A stretch of 64,000 bases of DNA from Microbulbifer litoralis. GTDB taxonomy: Bacteria; Pseudomonadota; Gammaproteobacteria; Pseudomonadales; Cellvibrionaceae. The stretch is from assembly GCF_023634065.1 (NCBI RefSeq), contig NZ_JALKCV010000011.1, positions 1-64,000 on the forward strand, given 5' to 3'. Below, in pieces: positions 35,767 to 45,205 of this stretch. A program made the translations under genes and the position numbers. The notes beneath the pieces were generated by a model, which saw nothing but the letters and a program-made list of their open reading frames with translations, was not told where the DNA came from and ran no database searches. Each line of letters opens with the position of its first letter. Within the stretch, counting starts at the first letter, position 1.

Positions 35767-36312
35767 ATGCACCGACTGCTCGCCACCGCGCTGCTCTGCG
35801 GTACTTTTGCGATACCCGCCCGCGCGGAACAGGAGCTGATCCTGAGTGCCGGTAAAGGTCTCAGCGACATACTGATTCAAAAGGATTCCATTGCCGGCTC
35901 CGAGATGTACGGCGTCAACTACGCTTATCGCTTCGCCGAATACCCCATGTCCCACGGGCTCTGGCAATGGTGGGCACAGGGCAGCTACTCCCATCTGTCT
36001 ATCGATTACCGGGGGCGCGGCCAGAACCAGGACATCTTCGAGCTGAAGCCGGTACTGCGCTGGTATCCCGGCCAGCGGGCCAGCGGCCTGTTTGCCGAAG
36101 CGGGCGTCGGTGCCGCCTACCTGTCGGAGAAAAACTTCGGCCAGATCGAACTCACCACCCACGGCAACTTTGCCCTGCACTTCGCCGCCGGTTACCGGTT
36201 GCGCAGTGGCTGTGCCGTGTCAGTGCGCTACAGCCACTTCTCCAACGCCTACACCAACACACCCAACCCCGGGTTCGATTTCGGCTCCATCAACTGGCAT
36301 TTCAGTTTCTGA
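35767..36312 (+). CDS. pagL: PagL-like lipid A 3-O-deacylase
   Basis: A 181-residue outer-membrane beta-barrel. It has a signal peptide (cleavage after residue 20, ARA), alternating beta strands and a C-terminal Phe. The PagL signature is present: His157 and Ser159 in RYSHFSNAY, followed by NPGFDFGS. The third catalytic residue of P. aeruginosa PagL is Glu, 14 residues after the His; here that spacing gives Asp171, a possible conservative change. PagL removes the 3-O acyl chain of lipid A. ATG 35767 follows a purine-rich AAGCGAAAA. It stands alone between the sigma factor and a glycosyltransferase. Confidence 0.8.
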   Translation: MHRLLATALLCGTFAIPARAEQELILSAGKGLSDILIQKDSIAGSEMYGVNYAYRFAEYPMSHGLWQWWAQGSYSHLSIDYRGRGQNQDIFELKPVLRWYPGQRASGLFAEAGVGAAYLSEKNFGQIELTTHGNFALHFAAGYRLRSGCAVSVRYSHFSNAYTNTPNPGFDFGSINWHFSF

Positions 36313-36479
36313 ACAATCGCCGCTGTGCCCGCGACGGAATGCGGCACAAAAAATCGACAACTCGCCAGCGTCACACAAAGATCAAACTCCTGTAACAAAT
36401 CCCCCACACAATGGCCCACATAACAACCTGGGCTACTCGCGACCGACTCGCGCGCCCTCCCCGACCGAAGTGCAAAAAT

Positions 36480-37517
36480 ATGATCCGGAATATTTGCCAC
36501 CTGGTCGCCAGCCGCGAGCACGGCAGCCTGGAAAAACACGTGGCCGACCTCTCGCGCTGGCAGGCCCACAATACCGATGCGAAGGTCTCGGTGATTGCCC
36601 ACCCCCGCTACCGGCAGACGCTGGATGAAGCGGTTGGCTTCATCCCCCTGAACACCGATCGCAGCCGCCTGCACCCCACCCTGGTCTGGCGCCTGGCGAA
36701 CCAAATCCGCGCCGGCGGCTTCCAGATCACCCACGGCCACGGCAGTAAATCCGCACAGTTGCTGGCGGCGGTGCAGAAATACACCGACAGCCCGCAGGTG
36801 ATCACCCGCCACAATGTCCGCCATCCGCGGGACAAGCTGGCCAGTGCCTTCGACGCGCGCATCGCCGTGAGCCACAGTGCCGTGGCCAATTCGCGCCTGT
36901 CCTGGAATGTCATCCCCAACGGCGTCGATATTCCCGCGCCAGCGGCGGTTTCCCCCGGAATCCACCTGGACACCATCCCCACCGTCCTGGTGGCGACACG
37001 ACTGGTCAAGCAGGCGGGAATCGACCAGTTGCTGCGGGCGCTGGCGCAATTGGCGGGTACGGAGCTGATCGTGCTCGGCGACGGGCCGGAGCGGGACAAT
37101 CTGGAGCGGCTCAGCCGCGAACTGGACGTTCACCAGCGGGTGAACTTCGTCGGCGACACGGGCAAGGCGGGTACGTTCATGCGCGCAACCGACCTGCTGG
37201 TGCTGCCCTGCCGCAACGAGGGCGCTCCCTACACGCTGGTGGAAGCGCTGCTGCAACGCTGTGCTGTGGTCTCCAACCGTGCCGGCAATGCCGAGGACTA
37301 CCTGCCGGCGGATTACCTGCTCGACAGCCTGGAACCCGGGCACCTGGCGGAAAAACTGCGCCGCGCCCTGGCGGACAGGAAACAGCTGCAAAGTGACTTC
37401 GCCCCGGTATTCGAGCGCGCACAGCGGGAACTGACACTGGACAAGATGGCGCGAGCGACCTGGCAGGTCTACACCGACCTGTTCAGCGACCAGCGACCGG
37501 TGCCAGCGGCCCACTAG
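36480..37517 (+). CDS. GT4-family glycosyltransferase
   Basis: A 345-residue GT-B glycosyltransferase. It has an N-terminal Rossmann half (HITHGHGSK-like segment ITHGHGSKSAQLLAA, then VIPNGVDIP). The C-terminal half has VLVATRLVKQAGIDQLLRAL, LIVLGDGPERDNLERL and the acceptor-side motif PCRNEGAPYTLVEALLQRCA. ATG 36480 (MIRNICHLVASREHGS) is chosen from the family start; the frame is open from 36411. Neighbouring genes suggest LPS core work, but the sugar is unknown. The TAG stop lies inside the terminal repeat of a MITE-like element, so the last codons may be altered from the ancestral form. Confidence 0.8.
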   Translation: MIRNICHLVASREHGSLEKHVADLSRWQAHNTDAKVSVIAHPRYRQTLDEAVGFIPLNTDRSRLHPTLVWRLANQIRAGGFQITHGHGSKSAQLLAAVQKYTDSPQVITRHNVRHPRDKLASAFDARIAVSHSAVANSRLSWNVIPNGVDIPAPAAVSPGIHLDTIPTVLVATRLVKQAGIDQLLRALAQLAGTELIVLGDGPERDNLERLSRELDVHQRVNFVGDTGKAGTFMRATDLLVLPCRNEGAPYTLVEALLQRCAVVSNRAGNAEDYLPADYLLDSLEPGHLAEKLRRALADRKQLQSDFAPVFERAQRELTLDKMARATWQVYTDLFSDQRPVPAAH

Positions 37518-37642
37518 TGGTCCATGCGGAAAGTTTGGTGACTAAGGAGCACAGCCAAAGTGGTCAGATCAAGCTTTCTCAACGCAGAGCTGGGCGCTTT
37601 GACGACGCGAACAGTTACACAACTTTCCGCATGGACCACTAG
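37514..37642. mobile_element. MITE-like CTAG-ended element, copy A (129 bp)
   Basis: The element starts CTAGTGGTCCATGCGGAAAG and ends with its complement ACTTTCCGCATGGACCACTAG. Its interior has GGAGCACAGCCAAA and AAGCTTTCTCAACGCAGAGC, both found inverted in the copy at 44901-45064. No coding capacity. It supplies the TAG stop codons of both convergent glycosyltransferase genes (37515-37517 and 37639-37641). Confidence 0.85.
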
Positions 37643-38742
37643 GCCAGCTGGCACAGCTCGTCGTAAAGCGCCAGGGTCTGCGCGGCGGTATCCTCGAGGC
37701 TGAAACCGGCAAAATCGATCGGCTGCGGCCGCTCCAGTATCTCCAGGCTGGTCTCTGCCAGCGCCTCCACACTACCCCGCTCCACCAGCCCCTGGGGAAA
37801 ACACCGCTCCAGCACTTCGCCCGGGCCGCCGTCCCGGTAGGCCACGGCCGGGCAGTTCATCGCCAGCGCCTCGGCGACGATGCGCCCGGCGGGCTCGGGA
37901 TGCGCCGACAGGTGATAGCAGATACGGGAACTGGCGTAGAGCTCGCGCATATCGCGGCGCTCGCCGAGGAACAACACTTTCTCCTGGAGCCCCAGATCCA
38001 GCGCCAAACGCTCCAGCCCGCGCGCATATTTCTCCCCGCCGCGGCCGGCACTGCCCACCACCAGGCCAAAGACATCGTCGCGCCGGCGCGCAATCGACGC
38101 CAGCATCTCGAGGAAGGTCCGCTGCCCCTGGTCCGGCGCCAGCGCCGCCGGCATCAACAGCCAGTGCCTGCCCTCCAGTTGCGGGTAGTCGTTGAGCAAT
38201 CGCAACTGCCAGTGACCGGAAACCGGTGCCTGGCGATCGAACTCCCGCGTATTCACACCGCGCGGAATCACCCGCGGCGGCGCGTTCAGTTTCCGGGCAA
38301 AGTTCTTCTGCAGGTCGTCCGCCACCCACTGGGAAACGGCGATGACCCGCTCGCCCGAGGCCACGGCCCCGCCGTAAACGCCGCGCGAATCGAGCCCGTG
38401 TACCGCGGTTACCAGTCGCGGCCGATCACCCTCCGGCATGCCCTTCCAGGCGAGCCGGGCGATCCACGCCGGCATCGGCGAGCGCACCTGCACCACATCC
38501 GGCCGCAGTTCCAACAGCGTGCGGCGCAGGCGGCCGACCAGGCGCAGCGACCAGAGAGACTTGCGGTGCAGCGGCATCTGGATATGCCGGCTGCCGCGCA
38601 GCGTCAGCCGCGATACCAGTTCCCCCCCGTTGGAAATCACGATGGATTCGTGCCCCAGGCGCACCAGCTCCTGGGCCAGCTCCAGAGTCCCGCGCGCCGG
38701 CTCATCGCCACCCATCTCGGGTATTATTTGTACAATCCGCAT
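37639..38742 (-). CDS. GT4-family glycosyltransferase
   Basis: A 367-residue GT-B enzyme starting MRIVQIIPEMGGDEPARGTLELAQELV. The donor-side half has LVVGSAGRGGEKYARGLERL, VLFLGERRDMRELYAS, and the conserved E-x7-E region HPEPAGRIVAEALAMNCPAV. It acts on a nucleotide sugar and probably on a lipopolysaccharide or glycan acceptor; the actual substrates are not identifiable. It is convergent with the GT at 36480 and ends in the MITE-like repeat. The start is ATG 38742; the upstream 254 bp hold the divergent promoter of the TraB gene. Confidence 0.85.
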   Translation of the reverse strand: MRIVQIIPEMGGDEPARGTLELAQELVRLGHESIVISNGGELVSRLTLRGSRHIQMPLHRKSLWSLRLVGRLRRTLLELRPDVVQVRSPMPAWIARLAWKGMPEGDRPRLVTAVHGLDSRGVYGGAVASGERVIAVSQWVADDLQKNFARKLNAPPRVIPRGVNTREFDRQAPVSGHWQLRLLNDYPQLEGRHWLLMPAALAPDQGQRTFLEMLASIARRRDDVFGLVVGSAGRGGEKYARGLERLALDLGLQEKVLFLGERRDMRELYASSRICYHLSAHPEPAGRIVAEALAMNCPAVAYRDGGPGEVLERCFPQGLVERGSVEALAETSLEILERPQPIDFAGFSLEDTAAQTLALYDELCQLA

Positions 38743-38921
38743 CTTTCCCTACTGCTAACTGGTACCGACTGGTTATTTTGTTCGATTGTGACATTTTTTC
38801 CGCGCAGCGGACCACAAGTTTGCCGGGGTCAGCGAGCTTTGCCGGCGCCGCGCCGGAAAAAAACCAACGGCGCCACCGCGTCGACAGCGGGGATGTGAAT
38901 CGGCGCACATCGGTCAGGCTT

Positions 38922-38937
38922 TGGTAGCGTGCTACCA
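38922..38937. promoter_or_regulatory. Palindrome upstream of the TraB/GumN gene
   Basis: TGGTAGC, GT, GCTACCA: a 16-bp near-perfect palindrome lying 60 bp upstream of the TraB gene start. It may be an operator. A further inverted repeat (CCGGCGCCGCGCCGG, about 38845-38865) lies nearby. Confidence 0.35.
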
Positions 38938-38996
38938 TGGCGTTTCATCGCACCCGGTCCCCATAAAACCCGGGCTCCATAAAAAAGGGACATCCC

Positions 38997-39896
38997 ATGC
39001 CACAGCCGAGTTTCCACAGACTTCTGCAATTCCTGCTCGCGTCACTGCTGCTCTGCGCGGCCACACTGGCCAACGCCGCCGACGACCGGGGCATATTCTG
39101 GCTGGCCGAGAAAGGCGGTCGCCAGATCCACCTGCTGGGCTCGGTGCACCTGGCGACACCCGACTTCTACCCGCTGCGGGAAGCGATCAACGAAGCCTAT
39201 CGCCAGAGCGACGCGCTGGCGGTGGAAGCCGATGTACTGGCCGCGCAGGGCGATATGGCACTGCAACAACAGATCATGCAGGAGTCCCTCTACCGCGGCG
39301 ACCGCAGCCTCAAGGACGATATCTCCACCGACGTCTACGCCAAGCTGCAGCAGTGGATGCAGAAGCGGAAGATCCCCGAGCCGATGTTTATCCGCCAGCG
39401 CCCGGCGATCGCCATGGTCACCATGGGTATGGTGGAGATGCAGGCCCGCGGCCTGGACCCGAACCTGGGTATCGACCGCCACTTCCTGCAACAGGCGAAA
39501 AAAGAGGACAAGCCCATCGTCGAGCTCGAGGGGGTACTGCCGCAATTGCGGATGTTGAACGGCTTGGAAAACCCCGACCTGCTGCTGCAGCAGACCCTGG
39601 AAGAATTACAGGAAATCGAATCCTTCATCCCGAAAATGACCGACGCCTGGAAATCCGGCGACGGCGATGCACTCTACCGGCTGATCATCGCCGACGGTCT
39701 CGCCGAACACCCGGAGTACGCGCCGCTTTACGAGGCGCTGTTCTTCGAGCGCAACGCCAACATGGCGGAGAAAATCGGCGAGGCCAGCAAAGAGCACGAA
39801 TCGCTGTTTGTGATCGTCGGCGCCGGCCACCTGGTGGGAGACAAAAGCGTGTTGAAGAAACTGGAAAAACAGGGTTTTGAGCTACAACAGCTCTGA
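38997..39896 (+). CDS. TraB/GumN family exported protein
   Basis: A 299-residue protein with a signal peptide (first ~27 residues, ending ANA). The family motif is HLLGSVHLATPDFYPL, with a second histidine motif in IVGAGHLVGDKSVL near the C-terminus. TraB/GumN/PrgY proteins are related to the Tiki/EreA fold and are thought to be metal-dependent hydrolases or pheromone-binding proteins; the substrate here is unknown. AAAAAAGGGA precedes the ATG at 38997. It is separated by 76 bp from the porin downstream. Confidence 0.8.
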   Translation: MPQPSFHRLLQFLLASLLLCAATLANAADDRGIFWLAEKGGRQIHLLGSVHLATPDFYPLREAINEAYRQSDALAVEADVLAAQGDMALQQQIMQESLYRGDRSLKDDISTDVYAKLQQWMQKRKIPEPMFIRQRPAIAMVTMGMVEMQARGLDPNLGIDRHFLQQAKKEDKPIVELEGVLPQLRMLNGLENPDLLLQQTLEELQEIESFIPKMTDAWKSGDGDALYRLIIADGLAEHPEYAPLYEALFFERNANMAEKIGEASKEHESLFVIVGAGHLVGDKSVLKKLEKQGFELQQL

Positions 39897-39972
39897 AGTT
39901 CGCCGGGACTGCTAGAATTCGGATGCACGCCGGACTGCCGCCGGTGCGCATCCGGACTACAGGGAGGTATCT

Positions 39973-41253
39973 GTGAAACATTGCCGTCACGGCATCTGCG
40001 TTCTTGTCGGCGCAGTATTGTTCAACACCGCCAGCGCCGACCAGGCCGAAACCAGGGGCGACCTGGAAATCACTTCGGACGACGGAAACTTCTCCGCCAA
40101 AATCGGCGGCCGCATCCATTTCGACACCTACCTGTTCGACCCGGATATCGAGGATCCGGTCAGCACCACCGAATTCCGGCGCGCGCGCATCAGCCTGTCC
40201 GGCAAGGCCTGGGGCTGGAAATACAAGCTGGAACAGGATTTTGCCGCCGGCGATACGCTGTCCGGCTTCCGCGATGCCTATATCGCCCACGACTTTTTCG
40301 GCGGCACCGTCAAGATCGGTTCCTTCAAGCCGTACCGCTCCATGGACGAGATGACCAGTTCCAACGAACTCACGGTCATGGAGCGCTCCTTCTCCAGCGG
40401 CTCCGGCATCTACGACGGCCGGCAGCGGCAACAGGGGATCGGCTGGCACGATGTATGGAACTGCACCACCTTCGGCCTGATGGGCTTCAACACCCGCGAT
40501 CCCGCCGGTCCGCGCAACGAGGGCGTGGGCGCCGCCGGGCGCTTTACCTGGGCACCGATCGACGACGACCTCAGCACCGTGCATTTCGGCATCTCCGCCA
40601 GCCACGAAAACCCCAACCGGGATTCCGATGAACTGGAGGCCACCGCCGACTACGCCGGCCGCCGCGGCCCCACCCAGTTGATTGCACTGACGCCCGGCGA
40701 CCGGTCGTTGTTCTTCGGCGACTACGGCGATGAGTTTTTCTATTTCGGCGACGACGGCGGTGACGTCAATATCGCGGGCCTGGAACTGGCGGGCACCTAC
40801 GGCCCCCTCTACGCCCAGGCGGAATACGCCTACGCGGAGTACGACGGCGATTACAGTATCTCGGAAGCGGTTTTTGAAGACTGGTTCGACGCCCCGCCCG
40901 GTTTCGACTGCGATCCCTTCTTCGGCTGTTTTATCGGCGACCAGGATGTGCACACCTGGTACATCATGGGCAGTTGGATGATCACCGGCGAGCACAAGCC
41001 CTACGACCTGAAAAAAGGCGCGTTCGAATCCGCCAAACCGCGCAGCGACTGGGGCGCCTGGGAGCTGACCGCACGCTACGACACCATCGAGAACCGGGAC
41101 ATTCCCAACCTGGAAGCCAACAGCACCATCATCGGCGTCAACTACTACCACAACCCGCAGGTACGCTTTATGGTCAACCTGGTGTTCGGCGACGACGAGT
41201 TTACCGGCGACGAGACCAAACAGTTGGCGATACGCGCGCAGATGAGCTGGTAA
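39973..41253 (+). CDS. Phosphate-selective porin O/P family outer membrane porin
   Basis: A 426-residue beta-barrel protein with a signal peptide ending near SASA. It contains FSAKIGGRIHFDTYLF and the EFRRARISLSGKAWGWKYKLEQDF segment typical of OprO/OprP porins. It ends with an aromatic residue (QMSW), as barrel proteins do. Such porins pass phosphate, polyphosphate or other anions; no Pho regulation is visible from sequence. The start is GTG 39973 with AGGGAGG upstream. Confidence 0.85.
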   Translation: MKHCRHGICVLVGAVLFNTASADQAETRGDLEITSDDGNFSAKIGGRIHFDTYLFDPDIEDPVSTTEFRRARISLSGKAWGWKYKLEQDFAAGDTLSGFRDAYIAHDFFGGTVKIGSFKPYRSMDEMTSSNELTVMERSFSSGSGIYDGRQRQQGIGWHDVWNCTTFGLMGFNTRDPAGPRNEGVGAAGRFTWAPIDDDLSTVHFGISASHENPNRDSDELEATADYAGRRGPTQLIALTPGDRSLFFGDYGDEFFYFGDDGGDVNIAGLELAGTYGPLYAQAEYAYAEYDGDYSISEAVFEDWFDAPPGFDCDPFFGCFIGDQDVHTWYIMGSWMITGEHKPYDLKKGAFESAKPRSDWGAWELTARYDTIENRDIPNLEANSTIIGVNYYHNPQVRFMVNLVFGDDEFTGDETKQLAIRAQMSW

Positions 41254-41290
41254 AGCGGACAACTCTGCCGGCAGGGCATCTACACTCCAT

Positions 41291-44200
41291 TCACCCCACC
41301 TGCTGCGCCCGGGCCGGATCGAATACCTTGACTTTTTGCGCGGCGTCCTCGATGTCCGCACGCGGGTTCTCGAAGCGCAACTGCGCTGCCTCGCGCTGCT
41401 GCCTGGCCTTCTCCAGGCTGGCTTCCTTGATCTGGCCGTAGCCGCGGATAGCATCGGGATAACTCAGCAGCTCGATGGCGGCGGCGTGGTTTTCGGCGTT
41501 CAGCTCGCCGATCACCCGGTCCACCAGCCGCTCGTACTCGCCGATCAGGGCGCGCTCCATTTTGCGTTCAGCGGTGTAACCGAAGAGATCGAACGGCGTA
41601 CCGCGCAGCCCTTTCAGTTTGGCCAGCAACCCGAAAGCCCGGTACATCCAGCCGCCGAACTTGAGTTTGCGCGGGCGACCCAGGGCCTTGTCGAAAGGCG
41701 CAATCAGCGGCGGCGCCATATTGAATTCCAACTCAAAGTCGCCGGCGAAATTCTCCTTCAGCGCATCGGCGAAACGGCCGTCGGTGTACAGGCGCGCAAC
41801 TTCGTACTCGTCTTTGTAGGCCAGCAGTTTGGCGTAGTGGCGCGCGACCACTTCCGCCAGTGCCTCGCTGCCGGGCACCTTCAGGATCTCCGCATCCTTG
41901 ATCCGATCCACCAGCGCGCGGTAGCGCTCCGCCAGTGCGGTATTCTGGTAGCCGGTCAGGTGCTCGACGCGGTGCGCGACCACCTCTTCCAGCCCCCGGG
42001 GCAATGTCGGTTCGTCGCGGCTTTCGCTCAGCAGCGCGTCCAGCGCCGCGCGGTCGGCGGCGGCCAGGCGCCCGGCGGCAAAGCCCTGCAGGTTGGCCTC
42101 GACGGCGACACCGTTCAGTTCGATCGCCTGCAGCAGCGACTCCTGCCCCAGTGGCAGCAGGCCCTTCTGCCAGGCGAAACCGAGCATAAAGATATTGGCC
42201 GCCAGCGTATCGCCCAGTGCGGCGCTGGTGAGCTTGTGGCCCTCCACCGCGTCCAGCGCCTTGACGGTATCGCTCAGCGTATCCAGGATCGCCTGCGGCG
42301 AGTGGCTGTCCTCGCGGCCCAGTACCGAAGCCGCGGTGGGGCTCAAGTGGGTGTTCACCACTGCGCGGCTGTGGGTCTCATCCAGCTTGGCCAGGCAGGC
42401 GGCCAGGTTGCCGGCGGCGATCAGGTCGCAGGCCATCAGCGCGTCGGCACGGCCATCGGAAATGCGCACCGCCTGCAGCGCCTCCGGCTCCGCGGCAAAG
42501 CGCACATGGGAGTAGACCGCCCCGCCCTTCTGCGCGAGGCCGGTCTGGTCCAGGGTACTGCTCGCCTTATCCTCGATATGGGCGGCCATCGCCAGCAGCG
42601 CGCCGATGGTGACCACGCCGGTGCCGCCGACACCGGTCACCAGCAGGTTGAAGGGTTCGTCCAGTTGCGGCAATTCCGGCAGTGGCAGCTTGGCCGCCTC
42701 GGTGCGCAGCACATCGCCGACACCGGCGCGCTTGGCCAGTTTGCCGCCTTTTACCGTGACGAAAGACGGGCAGAAGCCGTTGACGCAGGACATGTCCTGG
42801 TTACAGCTGGTCTGGTTGATGCGGCGCTTGTCGCCCAGCGCGGTATCGACTTTCTCTACCGCGATACAGCTGGATTGCTGCACGCAGTCGCCGCAACCCT
42901 CGCACACCAGGTCGTTGATAAACGGGCGCCCTTCCGCTTTCGGCAGCAGGCCGCGCTTGCGCTTGCGGCGCAGCTCCGTGGCGCAGGTCTGGTCGTAGAT
43001 AATGACGGTGCAGCCCTGTGTCTCGCGCAGCTCCCGCATCACCACGGGCATGTGGTCGCGGTGGCGGATCTGCACCTGCTCGGGGAAGGTCAGCGCCCCC
43101 TTGTACTTGTCGGTGTCGTCCATCACCAGCACGACTTTCTCCACGCCCTCCGCCAGTACCTGGCGGCAGATCATATCCGGGTGCAGTTCGCCGTCGTGGG
43201 GCTGGCCGCCGGTCATGGCGACGGCGTCGTTGAACAGGATCTTGTAGGTGATATTGACCTTCGCGGCAACGGACGCGCGGATGGCGAGAATGCCGGAGTG
43301 GAAGTAGGTACCGTCACCGAGGTTGACGAATACGTGCTGCTCACTGGTGAACGGCGCCTGACCGACCCAGTTGACGCCCTCGGCGCCCATCTGGGTAAAG
43401 GTGTAGGTCTCGCGGTCGAGCCACTGGGCCATGTAGTGACAGCCGATACCGGCCAGCGCGCGGCTGCCCTCTGGCACCTTGGTGGAACGGTTGTGGGGAC
43501 AGCCGGCGCAGAACATCGGCAGGCGCGACACGCTGGAACCGGCCTGCTGGGAGATACGTTCCGCCAGCTTGTCCAGCCGCACCAGGCGGTGTTTCGCCCG
43601 CTCGCCCAGCTGTGAGCCGGCGTGGGTTTTGTCCGACAGCACCTTGCCCAGCACCTGCGCCACCACGGCCGGCGACAGCTCGCCGTACATCGGCATCAGC
43701 GGCCGATCGTTCTCGTCCACCTTGCCCAGGATGCGCGGGAAATGCGGATCTTTCAGGTGCACGTTGTACAGTTCTTCTTTCAACTGCACTTCCATCAGGC
43801 TGCGCTTTTCCTCCAGTACCAGCAGGTAGTCGAGGCCGCGCGCAAATTCCTGGATACCGGGGACATCCAGCGGGTAGGTCATGCCCACCTTGAGAATGCG
43901 GATACCCAGGTCCTTCGCCTGTTGCTCGTCGATGCCCATATCCTCCAGGGCCTGCATCAGGTCCAGGTGGGCCTTGCCGGTGCTGACGATGCCCAGGCTT
44001 GCATCCGGGTTCTCCAGCACCACTTTGTTCAGTTTGTTGGCGCGGGCAAAGGCCAGCGCTGCCGGGCGCTTGTAGCGCCACAGGCGCTCTTCCTGTTCCA
44101 GCGGGTTGTCCTGCTTGCGGATGTTCAGGCCGCCCTCGGGGCGCTCCACATCCGGATAGGTGAACTGCACCCTCTCCGGGTCCACTTCGACGGTGGAGGA

Positions 44201-44878
44201 GCTGTCCATATTCTCCGCCAGCGTGATCATCGCTACCCAGCAGCCGCTGAAGCGCGACAATTCCAGGCCGTAGTGGCCGTAGTCCAGCACCTCCTGTACC
44301 GTGGCGGGGTTCAACACCGGGATATGCATGTCCACGAAGGCGAATTCGGACTGGCCGGGGTAGGAGGAGGATTTGCAGCCGTGGTCGTCGCCGGCGATGA
44401 TCAGCGCCCCGCCGTTGGGCGAGGAGCCGGCGGCATTGGCGTGGCGGAAGGCGTCGCCGGAGCGGTCGACACCCGGCGTCTTGCCGTACCAGATGCCACA
44501 GACGCCATCCACGTCGGCGCCGTCGAACAGGCCTACCTGCTGGGAACCCCAGACGGAAGTGGCTGCCAGCTCTTCGTTGACGCCGGGCACGAAACGGATG
44601 TTGTACTCGTCGAGGTGTTTTTGCGCGCGGGCCAGTTGCTGGTCGTAGCCACCCAGGGGGGAACCGCGGTAGCCAGAGATGAATGTGGCGGTATTGAGGC
44701 CGCGCTCCCGGTCCATGCGCATCTGGTCAATCGGCAGGCGCACCAGGGCCTGGATGCCGGACAACAGTACACGCCCTTTCAGGGTCGTGTAACGATCGTC
44801 CAGGGAGACCTGCCTGGTCGGGCTTTCCACTGAGGGCTGTGGTGCCGCGGGCTGCGGGCTGCTGACTGCTTCACTCAT
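41291..44878 (-). CDS. Indolepyruvate:ferredoxin oxidoreductase, fused alpha-gamma type
   Basis: A 1195-residue enzyme that oxidatively decarboxylates aryl or branched 2-oxo acids to acyl-CoA with ferredoxin. Domains in order: pyrimidine-binding domain (ISGYRGSPLGGYDQQL); TPP-binding region with FCAGCPHNRST and NLGDGTYFHSG; iron-sulfur ligands (CEGCGDCVQQSSC, NQDMSCVNGFCPSF); gamma domain (TGVGGTGVVTIGALLAMAA); then a C-terminal domain. In archaea alpha/beta/gamma parts are separate; a single long chain is known in proteobacteria. ATG 44878 is followed, upstream, by MITE copy B and the divergent Lrp-type gene, which may regulate it. Confidence 0.92.
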   Translation of the reverse strand: MSEAVSSPQPAAPQPSVESPTRQVSLDDRYTTLKGRVLLSGIQALVRLPIDQMRMDRERGLNTATFISGYRGSPLGGYDQQLARAQKHLDEYNIRFVPGVNEELAATSVWGSQQVGLFDGADVDGVCGIWYGKTPGVDRSGDAFRHANAAGSSPNGGALIIAGDDHGCKSSSYPGQSEFAFVDMHIPVLNPATVQEVLDYGHYGLELSRFSGCWVAMITLAENMDSSSTVEVDPERVQFTYPDVERPEGGLNIRKQDNPLEQEERLWRYKRPAALAFARANKLNKVVLENPDASLGIVSTGKAHLDLMQALEDMGIDEQQAKDLGIRILKVGMTYPLDVPGIQEFARGLDYLLVLEEKRSLMEVQLKEELYNVHLKDPHFPRILGKVDENDRPLMPMYGELSPAVVAQVLGKVLSDKTHAGSQLGERAKHRLVRLDKLAERISQQAGSSVSRLPMFCAGCPHNRSTKVPEGSRALAGIGCHYMAQWLDRETYTFTQMGAEGVNWVGQAPFTSEQHVFVNLGDGTYFHSGILAIRASVAAKVNITYKILFNDAVAMTGGQPHDGELHPDMICRQVLAEGVEKVVLVMDDTDKYKGALTFPEQVQIRHRDHMPVVMRELRETQGCTVIIYDQTCATELRRKRKRGLLPKAEGRPFINDLVCEGCGDCVQQSSCIAVEKVDTALGDKRRINQTSCNQDMSCVNGFCPSFVTVKGGKLAKRAGVGDVLRTEAAKLPLPELPQLDEPFNLLVTGVGGTGVVTIGALLAMAAHIEDKASSTLDQTGLAQKGGAVYSHVRFAAEPEALQAVRISDGRADALMACDLIAAGNLAACLAKLDETHSRAVVNTHLSPTAASVLGREDSHSPQAILDTLSDTVKALDAVEGHKLTSAALGDTLAANIFMLGFAWQKGLLPLGQESLLQAIELNGVAVEANLQGFAAGRLAAADRAALDALLSESRDEPTLPRGLEEVVAHRVEHLTGYQNTALAERYRALVDRIKDAEILKVPGSEALAEVVARHYAKLLAYKDEYEVARLYTDGRFADALKENFAGDFELEFNMAPPLIAPFDKALGRPRKLKFGGWMYRAFGLLAKLKGLRGTPFDLFGYTAERKMERALIGEYERLVDRVIGELNAENHAAAIELLSYPDAIRGYGQIKEASLEKARQQREAAQLRFENPRADIEDAAQKVKVFDPARAQQVG

Positions 44879-44900
44879 ACGCCTACTTCCGGTTATCTCT

Positions 44901-45064
44901 CTAGTGGGCCGCTCGCAAAGTTAGGTAACAGTTCGCTTCGCCAAATCGTCCAGCTCTGCGTTGAGAAAGCTTGAAATAACGCTGCTATTCCAGCGCTTTC
45001 TCGCCTTGACCTGAACGATTTGGCTGTGCTCCTTTGTTACCGAACTTTACAAGCGGCCCACTAG
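44901..45064. mobile_element. MITE-like CTAG-ended element, copy B (164 bp)
   Basis: Ends CTAGTGGGCCGCT and AGCGGCCCACTAG with inverted repeats of about 30 bp (three mismatches). The interior contains the reverse complements of the copy-A motifs (CCAGCTCTGCGTTGAGAAAG, TTTGGCTGTGCTCC), plus about 36 bp missing in copy A. It sits 22 bp upstream of the oxidoreductase start codon, between it and the Lrp-type gene. Confidence 0.85.
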
Positions 45065-45205
45065 TGTGTACTAGGGCTTTTTGGCCATTATTGTTCCGGC
45101 TTCACTGCCACCTGTCGCCGCCGGTTCTGGCCCCGCTTGCCGCGGAAATGGCGGGCAAACACAAAAAACGGCGAATCAGCGACGAACTGGTCAGGTCATA
45201 CTAGT

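Noticed and set aside
41336..43615. 759-codon plus-strand frame opposite the indolepyruvate oxidoreductase
   Set aside because: Antisense shadow; the minus-strand gene has all TPP and Fe-S motifs.
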